From Clostridia bacterium (GTDB taxonomy: Bacteria; Bacillota; Clostridia; Oscillospirales; Acutalibacteraceae), in NCBI GenBank assembly GCA_017468425.1, contig JAFUIO010000011.1, positions 1-63,871 on the forward strand: a DNA stretch of 63,871 nt, read 5' to 3'. A model generated the notes under the pieces. That model made no database searches, was not told where the DNA came from, and saw only the letters and a program-made list of their open reading frames with translations. A program made the translations under genes and the position numbers. Positions 44,918-52,379 of this stretch are shown in pieces; the stretch's first letter is position 1; each line of letters starts with the position of its first letter.

Positions 44918-47242
44918 ATGTCAACATTATTATGGCACAATGAATTTATAGATGATTGGATGTATGCTTTTCCGCTGGGTAACGGCAGAGTAGGCGCAAT
45001 GGTTTACGGTAACCCCCAGTGTGAAAAAATTGAAATAAACGAAGAATCACTCTGGAGCGGAAGACAGATTGAAGAAAAATATCACGCATCTCCTGAAGTG
45101 CTGGCAGAAATCAGAAAACTTATTTTTGAAGAAAAACTTGAAAGTGCGGCAGCTCTTGCAAGAAAAACTTTTCTTTCAGATCCTATTGCAGTGCGTTCAT
45201 TTGAAAGCTTCGGTGAAATCACAGTAGATTTCTTTGACAAATCTCCTTTTGATAATTACTGCAAAGAACTTGAACTTTCAGAGGCAATCTGCCGCGTTTA
45301 CTGGACAAAAAGCGGGATGAAATTTGAAAGTGAAAGCTTTGTAAGCGAAGACTACGATTGTTTTGTTTACCGCCTTCAGAATGACGGCAAACCTTTCTCC
45401 TGCAAAATCACTATGCAGAGAAATCAGGATTCTTACACTGCCTGCCTTAAAGCAGACACAATTTTCCTCAACGGCACAGTAACATATTCTGATAGTCCCT
45501 TATACGGTGAGGGCGGTGAAGGTATGTCTTTCGGCGGAAAGTTGAGAATCAGAACTGACGGAAAGCTTTCCTGCGACCACGATACAATAACTCTCCTTGA
45601 CGGAACATATATAATTATTTACGGCTCATTCGCAACAAATTATAACAGCGAAATTTCCGATGTTGACGAAAGCATCAACTACAGAAAATTCAACGATGAA
45701 ATTCTCGGAAATGTGTGGGATGTGCCTTATGATGAACTGAAGAAAAAGCATATCGAAAGCCACAGAAAATGGTTTGACAAGGTTAAATTCGAAATGCCTT
45801 ATGACGATTTGTCGCATATTTCCTGTGACGAAAGGCTTGACGATTTCCACGACGGAAAAAATGACCTTGACCTGATTACTCTTTACTATAATTTCGGCAG
45901 ATATCTTCTTATTGAAAGTTCATGCAAAAAAGCAAAACTCCCTGCGAACCTTCAGGGCATCTGGTGCCACGGCTTCAATCCTCCCTGGGGAAGCGATTAT
46001 CATACAAATATCAACCTGCAGATGAACTATTGGCCTGCAGGCCCGGCAAATATCATTGATGCAGAAAAGCCGTTTATTGATTACGTAAAAAGATCAAGTG
46101 TTTTTGGTGAAAAAACTGCAAAGAATGTTTTCGGTACAAGAGGATGGGTGATAAACCACACATCAGACCCCTTCGGCAGAACAGGTGTGCACGATAGCGT
46201 TGACTGCGGATTCTTCCCCATGGCAGGACCGTGGCTCTGCATAAATCTGTGGGAGCATTATGAGTATACGGGTGACAAAAATTATCTGCGTGAAATTTAT
46301 CCTGTTCTTAAAGGCTCGTGTGAATTTGTTGCAGATTATCTTATTGAAGACAGTCAGGGCAGACTTGTAACTTCACCGTCAAATTCACCTGAAAACGATT
46401 TTTATTATATCGATGAAAACGGCGAAACAAAAGAGAGTATGCTCACCCACGGTGCAACTATAGATTTCGAAATTATCGATGCACTTTTCACCCGCACAAT
46501 TTATGCCTGCAAAGTGCTTGAAAATGATGAAAGCTTTATAAACAATCTTGAAGAAATTTTAAGTAAACTTCCACCCGTAAAGGTAAGTGAACGCTACGGC
46601 ACAATTCAGGAATGGATAAAGGATTATGAAGAAACAGAGCCGGGACATCGTCACGTTTCTCAGCTTTTTGCACTTCATCCCGGTGACAGCATCAACGAAA
46701 GCAACCCTGTTCTTTTCGAAGCGGCAAAGAAAACTATTGCACGAAGAATTGAAAACGGCGGTGGTGCAACAGGCTGGTCAAGAGCGTGGACAGTTAATTT
46801 TTATGCAAGGCTCAAAGACGGCAACAACGCAGAAAAACACCTTAAATCTCTCCTGAGTAACTGTACTGCATACAACCTGTTTGACATTCATCCGCCTTTC
46901 CAGATTGACGGCAATTTCGGCGGTGTTGCAGGTATTACGGAAATGCTTATCCAGAGCCACGAAGGTACACCTGATAACAGAATTGTTGAACTTCTTCCCG
47001 CACTTCCCGATAGCTGGAAAACAGGTTCAATCAGCGGTGTAAGAGCAAGAGGAAACTTTGTTTTTGATATCGGCTGGGAAAACGGACAACTTACAAAAGC
47101 ATCAGTCAGAGCTGAAAAAGACAGCATCCTGAAACTTAAACTGAACAACAGAACACAGTCTGTAAGAAAAGAAAATTCCGACATAACAGATTCTGTTCTT
47201 ACAATAAAAATAAACGCAGGACAGACAGTAGAACTTTTATAA
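44918..47242 (+). CDS. GH95 alpha-L-fucosidase-type glycosidase
   Basis: A 774-residue glycosidase with the complete GH95 layout: N-terminal beta domain, helical (alpha/alpha)6 barrel, C-terminal beta domain. The catalytic asparagines are in H-T-N364-I-N366-L-Q-M-N-Y-W. A conserved Glu in S-P-E-N near 492 is the probable acid, and D664-G-N-F-G-G lines the pocket. The family removes alpha-1,2-fucose (some alpha-galactose), typical caps of mucin O-glycans and milk oligosaccharides. No signal peptide is visible, so it is intracellular. Its initiation site is weak (AAGG 9-10 bases upstream). A decayed second copy lies at 36221. Confidence 0.92.
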   Translation: MSTLLWHNEFIDDWMYAFPLGNGRVGAMVYGNPQCEKIEINEESLWSGRQIEEKYHASPEVLAEIRKLIFEEKLESAAALARKTFLSDPIAVRSFESFGEITVDFFDKSPFDNYCKELELSEAICRVYWTKSGMKFESESFVSEDYDCFVYRLQNDGKPFSCKITMQRNQDSYTACLKADTIFLNGTVTYSDSPLYGEGGEGMSFGGKLRIRTDGKLSCDHDTITLLDGTYIIIYGSFATNYNSEISDVDESINYRKFNDEILGNVWDVPYDELKKKHIESHRKWFDKVKFEMPYDDLSHISCDERLDDFHDGKNDLDLITLYYNFGRYLLIESSCKKAKLPANLQGIWCHGFNPPWGSDYHTNINLQMNYWPAGPANIIDAEKPFIDYVKRSSVFGEKTAKNVFGTRGWVINHTSDPFGRTGVHDSVDCGFFPMAGPWLCINLWEHYEYTGDKNYLREIYPVLKGSCEFVADYLIEDSQGRLVTSPSNSPENDFYYIDENGETKESMLTHGATIDFEIIDALFTRTIYACKVLENDESFINNLEEILSKLPPVKVSERYGTIQEWIKDYEETEPGHRHVSQLFALHPGDSINESNPVLFEAAKKTIARRIENGGGATGWSRAWTVNFYARLKDGNNAEKHLKSLLSNCTAYNLFDIHPPFQIDGNFGGVAGITEMLIQSHEGTPDNRIVELLPALPDSWKTGSISGVRARGNFVFDIGWENGQLTKASVRAEKDSILKLKLNNRTQSVRKENSDITDSVLTIKINAGQTVELL

Positions 47243-47250
47243 ACTGAAAT

Positions 47251-47409
47251 ATGAAAAAAGTTATTGTACTCGGTTGTCCCGGGTCGGGGAAAACAACCTT
47301 TGCTGAAAAACTTAAAAAATGTACAAAACTTCCGTTATATCACCTTGATGCTATATGGCATAAGCCTGACAAAACCTATATTCCGAGAGAAGTTTTTGAA
47401 CTCAGTTAA
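47251..47409 (+). pseudogene. Truncated P-loop kinase (topology-modulation/FlaR-like)
   Basis: A 52-codon frame 8 bases after the GH95 stop encodes M-K-K-V-I-V-L-G-C-P-G-S-G-K-T-T with a perfect Walker A, then L-P-L-Y-H-L-D-A-I-W-H-K-P-D-K-T. That is the N-terminal third of the about 170-residue kinase family often annotated as DNA topology modulation protein. It stops after R-E-V-F-E-L-S, and no continuation is found in any frame before the terminator 2 bases later. It is therefore probably a remnant. Confidence 0.75.
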
Positions 47410-47410
47410 A

Positions 47411-47455
47411 AAAACAGACAGCAGATTTTTTGATTTCTGCTGTCTGTTCTTTTAT
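47411..47455. terminator. Bidirectional terminator
   Basis: AACAGACAGCAGA (47413-47425) pairs with 47436-47448 around an AT loop. An A-run precedes and a T-rich run follows, so it can serve the plus-strand genes and the lipoprotein gene ending at 47469. Confidence 0.88.
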
Positions 47456-47468
47456 TGGTGATTCAAAA

Positions 47469-48446
47469 TCAATATGTAATCGTATAATCTTTTACAAATG
47501 TGAATCCGATTGAGCCTGAATGTGTGCCGAAAAGGTCTACTGTCATATTCATAACAAGGGGAGTTGAATAAACGATGTGAGTGATTCTGCCTGTGGATTT
47601 ATCCATAGTAGCCTTTATTTCGCAGTTGTAGTAAGTTGTTGAAAATTCCTTGATAAATGATGCTTTCTGTGCAATTTCGTGTGTTTCAATTACGTCGCAC
47701 ACAGCGCCTACACCAACGCCTGCTGTGGGGTTTTTATGGTCTTTGAGTTTGAGATAAATTTCGCATGTGTTGCCTTTTTCTTTGCACTCGGCTTTCACAA
47801 CATAGTCAGGTGAAAGTTTGCTTACATAGCTCTGCTGAGGCACAATGAAGTTTTCTCTGATTTCGTCTTTTGTTGCAAATGTTGTGGGCTTTGTATCGTC
47901 ACCCATAAGCGACTTCATCATTCCCTCGGCAGTTGATTCAATAGCTGCAGGGATAACTGTTTTGTCTTCATTTACAATGCGTTTTTCAAAATTCTTGACA
48001 ACCTTTGATGCATCTGTTTTTATTTTGTTTGCATTCTTGTTGAAAAGTGCAACAATTTCTTCTGTTGTATCGGGAATATCAGATGCAGGTTTATCAGATT
48101 TCTTTGTTGTTGTTTTGTTGTTTTTTGCAGTTGTGTTTTTATCAGATTTTTTAGTTGTGGTTTTTTTGTCGTTTTTGTCAGCTGAAGAAGCATTATCTTT
48201 TTTATCAGAATCTGTGTTTTCTTTTTCTTCGCCTTTTTCTGTTTCTTCATCAGGGGATGATACATCTTCAGGAGAATTTACTTTGTCTGTTTCTTCTTCG
48301 CTTGTTTCTCCGTCGTGAATGTCGGTAAGAGTTGTTGCTTCGTCCGAGTTTTCTCCGCCTTTGTTGCAAGCAGTGAAAGAAATTGAAGTGAAAATTACGA
48401 GCAGTACCATTAATAATGAGATGATTGCGTATTTTTTGTTTTTCAT
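47469..48446 (-). CDS. Lipoprotein with charged low-complexity linker
   Basis: A 325-residue lipoprotein: hydrophobic signal, then lipobox F-T-A-C with the anchor Cys near residue 25. Residues about 30-130 are a Glu/Asp/Lys/Thr-rich linker with repeated K-K-T-T and K-K-S-D-K motifs, likely disordered and long enough to cross the wall. The C-terminal about 190 residues form a domain I do not recognise; it ends I-G-F-T-F-V-K-D-Y-T-I-T-Y. The ATG at 48446 follows GGGAGG; the longer frame upstream to 48554 runs through the promoter and is rejected. It is monocistronic. Confidence 0.8.
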   Translation of the reverse strand: MKNKKYAIISLLMVLLVIFTSISFTACNKGGENSDEATTLTDIHDGETSEEETDKVNSPEDVSSPDEETEKGEEKENTDSDKKDNASSADKNDKKTTTKKSDKNTTAKNNKTTTKKSDKPASDIPDTTEEIVALFNKNANKIKTDASKVVKNFEKRIVNEDKTVIPAAIESTAEGMMKSLMGDDTKPTTFATKDEIRENFIVPQQSYVSKLSPDYVVKAECKEKGNTCEIYLKLKDHKNPTAGVGVGAVCDVIETHEIAQKASFIKEFSTTYYNCEIKATMDKSTGRITHIVYSTPLVMNMTVDLFGTHSGSIGFTFVKDYTITY

Positions 48447-48488
48447 AATAAGATTTCCTCCCATTGTAAAAAATATGTCGCTAAAGAG

Positions 48489-48518
48489 AGTATACAATAA
48501 AAACAGCTCATTTTGCAA
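48489..48518 (-). promoter_or_regulatory. Promoter of the lipoprotein gene
   Basis: TTGCAA (48513-48518), 18-base spacer, TATACT (48489-48494) on the minus strand. The gap between here and 48635 is AT-rich and shows nothing further. Confidence 0.7.
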
Positions 48519-48635
48519 TGATATTTTGCATTTTTTATTCCTGTAAAAGTTCATAAGAGTGGCATAAAAAGGCTTTGTAGCGTAAAATAAACAATAAAGG
48601 CAGCATAAAACGGTGTAAATTAATCAAAATGATGA

Positions 48636-48664
48636 TTGACAATAAAAAACTTTTTTGATACAAT
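48636..48664 (+). promoter_or_regulatory. Promoter of the aspS-gatAB operon
   Basis: Consensus TTGACA (48636-48641), 17-base spacer, TACAAT (48659-48664); predicted start near 48671, giving a leader of about 410 bases that holds the T-box. Confidence 0.87.
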
Positions 48665-48670
48665 AACTAT

Positions 48671-49042
48671 CGAAGACCCGGCTTGAGTAACCGCTGATTA
48701 AATCAGGTTGTGATTATCAGCGAGTTAGTTTTTCGTCAGAGGTGTCAAAAAAACGAAGGCAATACTTTGTGTATTAATGAGTTTTTTTGGCGGTTATGAC
48801 GGAAAAGTAGCCACTGAGAATTGCGATATGGTTTAATCAGTGGTTGCTTCGGAAAGTCTGCAAGAGAGAGTGCGTCAATGGGCTGAAAGCGCACTTGAGA
48901 CGAGTAGTAAGTACGGCAACACTTCGTGATACCCTTTAATTGAATAAAAAGAGCGGATACTCACGTATCAATTCGGGTGGCACCGCGGGTTATTTAAGTA
49001 TACTCGTCCCGGGAATTATTTTTTAATAATTCCCGGGGCTTT
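48671..49042 (+). promoter_or_regulatory. T-box leader of the aspS-gatC/gatA/gatB operon
   Basis: The antiterminator core GGGTGGCACCGCGG is at 48975-48988, preceded by a small stem III and followed by the terminator at 49008. AGAGAG with a distal loop TGGGCTGAAA at about 48862-48892 marks the tip of stem I. Upstream are three further hairpins (arms CGCTGAT, AGCCACTGA and a T/A-rich stem) that do not match the usual specifier region, and no AGTA motif is seen on the 5' side, so I cannot assign the specifier. GAC (Asp) near 48897 is a candidate and AAC (Asn) is possible from context. Confidence 0.85.
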
Positions 49043-49048
49043 TTATTT
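49008..49048 (+). terminator. Regulated terminator of the aspS T-box
   Basis: A perfect 13-bp stem beginning CCCGGGAATTATT, a 4-base loop, then a T-rich tract from 49040; about 30 bases before the start codon. Confidence 0.92.
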
Positions 49049-49079
49049 TTTATAAATTATGCAAACGGAGGTATATAAA

Positions 49080-51182
49080 ATGTACAGAACTCATCGTTGC
49101 AATGAAATAAGAGAAGAACATATCGGGCAGAAGATTCAGCTTGCCGGCTGGGTTGATGTTATCCGTGACCATGGTGGTGTTCTTTTTGTTGATTTGCGTG
49201 ACGAAACAGGTGTGACACAGGTTGTTGTTCACGACGAAAACCTGCTTAAAGGTGTAAGCAAGGAAACTGTTTTATCTGTTTCAGGTACAGTTACAAAACG
49301 TGACGAAAACACAGTCAACCCCAAAATCGAAACAGGTCTTGTGGAGCTTGTTGTTGATTCTCTTGAAGTTCTCGGCGTATGCTCAAGAGACCTTCCCTTT
49401 GAAATCGGCTCAAACGACACAAACGAAAATATCAGACTCAAACACAGATTCCTTGATCTGAGAAACCCTGAACTTCATAATAATATTATTCTCCGTTCAA
49501 AAGTTATCGGCCATATGAGAAGACTTATGGAAGAAAGAGATTTCCTTGATATCCAGACTCCTATTCTTACTGCTTCTTCTCCTGAGGGTGCACGTGACTT
49601 CCTTGTGCCCAGCCGTAAACATCCGGGTAAATTCTATGCACTTCCCCAGGCACCTCAGCAGTTCAAACAGCTTCTTATGGTTTCAGGCTTTGATAAATAT
49701 TATCAGATTGCACCCTGCTTCCGTGACGAAGACGCACGTGCTGACCGTTCACCCGGTGAATTCTATCAGCTTGACTTTGAAATGGCTTTCTCAACTCAGG
49801 ACGAAGTTCTTGAAGTATGCGAAAGCGTAGTTGCAGATATTTTCCGCACATTCTCTGATAAGAAAATCACTGACACACCTTTCAGAAGAATTCCTTACAG
49901 AGAAGCAATGGCAAAATACGGCTCAGACAAACCTGACCTTCGTAACCCCCTTATCATCTGCGACCTTACAGATATGTTCAAGAGAGTTAAATTCAAACCC
50001 TTTATGAACAAACCCGTAAGAGGTATTGTTGCTCCCTGCAAAAACGAAAGATGGTTCTTTGATAAATCACTTAACTTTGCCACAAAACAGGCAAAAATGG
50101 CAGGTCTTGCACATATCACACTTCTTAATAAAGAAAACTATGAGTTCAAGGATGACCCCATCACAAAGGTTATGACAGATGAGGAAAAGAGAGAAATTGT
50201 TGAACTTACAGGTGTAAAAGAAGGCGAAACAATCTTCTTCATCTGCGATACAATTTCAGACGTTGCAGATAAAAACGCAGGCGTTATCAGAACATGGCTC
50301 GGTAATGAACTTGGTCTTATCAAAAACGATTCATTCGAATTCTGTTTTGTTGTTGATTTCCCCATGTATGAACATGACGAAACAACAGATAAAATTATTT
50401 TCACTCACAACCCCTTCTCAATGCCTCAGGGCGGTCTTGAAGCACTTGAAACAAAAGACCCCACAGAAGTCTTGGCATATCAGTACGACCTTGTTTGTAA
50501 CGGTATTGAACTGGCCTCTGGTGCTGTGAGAAACCACAGCCCCGAAATTATGAGAAAAGCATTTGAAATTGCAGGTTATAGTGAAGACGAAGTTGAAAAA
50601 CGCTTCAGCGCACTTTACAATGCGTTCCAGTTCGGTGCACCGCCTCACGCAGGTATGGCACCGGGTGTAGACAGAATTGTAATGCTCCTTGCTGATACAG
50701 AAACAATCCGTGACGTTATTGCATTCCCGTTGGACGGCACAGCTCAGGACCAGATGCTTGGTGCTCCCGGTGTTGTTACAGAGCTTCAGCTCTTTGAAGC
50801 TAACGTCAGCATCCGCGGTAAAGGCGGAGTGGAAGTTATGGGCTCTGAATCATCGGGTGATAACTTCTCTTCAACAGTTAAATCTGCAAACGCAGAGGGC
50901 AGCAAAGTAAACAAACTTGAAAGCCTTCAGCAGGTTAACGAACTTAAATTTACAGATAATGAAAAGAAGAAAATGGAATCAATCTTCAAAGCAATGGCTA
51001 AAAACGAAGACGCTCTGTCAAAAATCGATACAGAAAACACAGAGCCGATGGTATATGTAATGCCTATGACAAATGTGTTACGTGAAGATAAACGTGTTCA
51101 GCCATTCAGCCGCAAAGACTTGCTCAGCGGTGCTCCCCAGAGCACAGAAGACAGCTGGCAGGTACCCAGACTTGTAAAGTGA
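49080..51182 (+). CDS. aspS-gatC: Aspartyl-tRNA synthetase fused to GatC
   Basis: A 700-residue fusion. Residues 1 to about 578 are a complete bacterial AspRS: anticodon-binding OB fold, class II motifs including F-R-D-E-D-A-R and G-M-A-P-G-V-D-R, and the GAD insertion. His31 in R-D-H-G-G matches non-discriminating AspRS such as that of Pseudomonas aeruginosa, which also charges tRNA-Asn with Asp. The motif-2 stretch R-A-D-R-S-P-G-E-F-Y-Q resembles the alphaproteobacterial clade. After a linker rich in Ser and Gly (about 579-615) the last 85 residues are GatC (D-T-E, N-V-L-R-E-D, W-Q-V-P-R). The ATG at 49080 follows GGAGG. The fusion would tether mischarging to amidation. Confidence 0.93.
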   Translation: MYRTHRCNEIREEHIGQKIQLAGWVDVIRDHGGVLFVDLRDETGVTQVVVHDENLLKGVSKETVLSVSGTVTKRDENTVNPKIETGLVELVVDSLEVLGVCSRDLPFEIGSNDTNENIRLKHRFLDLRNPELHNNIILRSKVIGHMRRLMEERDFLDIQTPILTASSPEGARDFLVPSRKHPGKFYALPQAPQQFKQLLMVSGFDKYYQIAPCFRDEDARADRSPGEFYQLDFEMAFSTQDEVLEVCESVVADIFRTFSDKKITDTPFRRIPYREAMAKYGSDKPDLRNPLIICDLTDMFKRVKFKPFMNKPVRGIVAPCKNERWFFDKSLNFATKQAKMAGLAHITLLNKENYEFKDDPITKVMTDEEKREIVELTGVKEGETIFFICDTISDVADKNAGVIRTWLGNELGLIKNDSFEFCFVVDFPMYEHDETTDKIIFTHNPFSMPQGGLEALETKDPTEVLAYQYDLVCNGIELASGAVRNHSPEIMRKAFEIAGYSEDEVEKRFSALYNAFQFGAPPHAGMAPGVDRIVMLLADTETIRDVIAFPLDGTAQDQMLGAPGVVTELQLFEANVSIRGKGGVEVMGSESSGDNFSSTVKSANAEGSKVNKLESLQQVNELKFTDNEKKKMESIFKAMAKNEDALSKIDTENTEPMVYVMPMTNVLREDKRVQPFSRKDLLSGAPQSTEDSWQVPRLVK

Positions 51183-51193
51183 GGTGTTAAGAC

Positions 51194-52378
51194 ATGAGAT
51201 TATATATAAACGAAATCAATAAAGCAGGTAACATTGCCGTTGATGATACAATCCTTGTCAAAGGCACACCCGCTACAGCAGGTTCAAAAATGCTTGAAAA
51301 CTTCACTCCTCTTTTCTCTGCAGAAGCAGTTGAAAGACTTGAAAAATCAGGCTATGTTATCAGCGGTAAAACAAATGTAGGCGAATTCGGCCTTGACCTT
51401 TTAGGTGAAACTTCATACTTCAACGAAAAAGATGAAAAACTTGTTGGTGCTGCAGCAGAGCTTGTAAAAAATAATGAAGTAAAAGCAGTACTGAATGTTG
51501 ACCTTAACGGTGCTCCCAGACGTGCAGCAGCAGTGTCAGGTGTTGATTTTATAAAACCCACTTACGGCACAGTTTCACGTTACGGCATCATCGCTTGTGC
51601 TTGTTCAGGCGAACAGATTGGTGTTACTGCAAAAAATGCAGAAGATGTAAAAGAAATCCTTTCTGTAATTGCAGGTCACGATGCAAAAGACGGCACAAGC
51701 CTTCCCACAGAAAAATATGAATATTCACTCGAGGAAGATGTTAAGGGTAAGAAAATTGCTCTCATAAAAGAACTTTACGATATGGCATCTGACGAAGTTA
51801 AAGCAAATATGGATGCATATGTTGCTTCTCTTAAAAAACTCGGTGCGGAAGTTGAAGAAATTTCTCTTGATTGCGTAAAATCTGCACAGACAGCCTGGCA
51901 GATTCTTATGTCAGCAGAAACAACAAACAACCTTTCACGTTTTGACGGTGTAAAATACGGCTACCGTACACCTGAATACAAAAACATCGACGAGCTTTAC
52001 GTTAAAAGCCGTACAGAAGCATTCTCATTCCTTACAAAGGCAACAATCATCTACGGTTCAGACGTGCTTGCAAAAGGCAAATATATGGCTTGTTATGATA
52101 AGTCACTCCGCATCCGCCGTATTGTTACAGATAAGGTTAAAGAAGTTCTTGCTTCTTACGATGCAATTTTAACACCAGTATGCAAAGAAACAAATTACAA
52201 GTCTTATGATATCCTTGAATCATTCGATAAGGTTTATGAAGAAAGCGTATTTACTGCTGTTGCTTCAATCACAGGACTTCCCGCAATGGTAACAAAAGGC
52301 GTTCAGCTGATTTCCGATTCATTCAGAGAAAGCGTTCTTTTAAGCATTGCAGATAAAGTTGAAAAGGAGGAAGCATAA
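51194..52378 (+). CDS. gatA: GatA-like protein lacking amidase catalytic residues
   Basis: A 394-residue GatA homologue against the usual about 485. The first about 65 residues are missing and only 11 bases separate it from aspS-gatC, so they are not hidden upstream. Aligned to GatA, the catalytic Lys (V-K-D-N) is Asp17 (V-D-D-T), the cis-Ser loop G-G-S-S-G-G-S is replaced by G-A-A-A-E around residue 85, and the nucleophile Ser (T-G-G-S-I) is Ala107 (N-G-A-P). The fold core (K-P-T-Y-G-T-V-S-R-Y-G, R-F-D-G-V-K-Y-G-Y-R-T) is well kept with no stops or frameshifts, so it is probably a working scaffold without glutaminase activity. Confidence 0.9.
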   Translation: MRLYINEINKAGNIAVDDTILVKGTPATAGSKMLENFTPLFSAEAVERLEKSGYVISGKTNVGEFGLDLLGETSYFNEKDEKLVGAAAELVKNNEVKAVLNVDLNGAPRRAAAVSGVDFIKPTYGTVSRYGIIACACSGEQIGVTAKNAEDVKEILSVIAGHDAKDGTSLPTEKYEYSLEEDVKGKKIALIKELYDMASDEVKANMDAYVASLKKLGAEVEEISLDCVKSAQTAWQILMSAETTNNLSRFDGVKYGYRTPEYKNIDELYVKSRTEAFSFLTKATIIYGSDVLAKGKYMACYDKSLRIRRIVTDKVKEVLASYDAILTPVCKETNYKSYDILESFDKVYEESVFTAVASITGLPAMVTKGVQLISDSFRESVLLSIADKVEKEEA

Positions 52379-52379
52379 G

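Noticed and set aside
48000..48300. Possible CRISPR-like or tandem DNA repeat
   Set aside because: The repetition is a low-complexity protein linker with no regular spacer, repeat unit or cas genes.
47845..48318. 157-codon hydrophobic, Ser-rich plus-strand frame
   Set aside because: It is the complement of the lipoprotein linker; low-complexity Lys/Asp/Thr codons read as Phe/Val/Ser on the other strand.
51183..51400. Frameshift or missing start hiding a normal GatA N-terminus and active site
   Set aside because: Only 11 bases separate it from the upstream stop, the frame is continuous through the regions where the Lys and Ser residues should be, and flanking conserved segments stay aligned.
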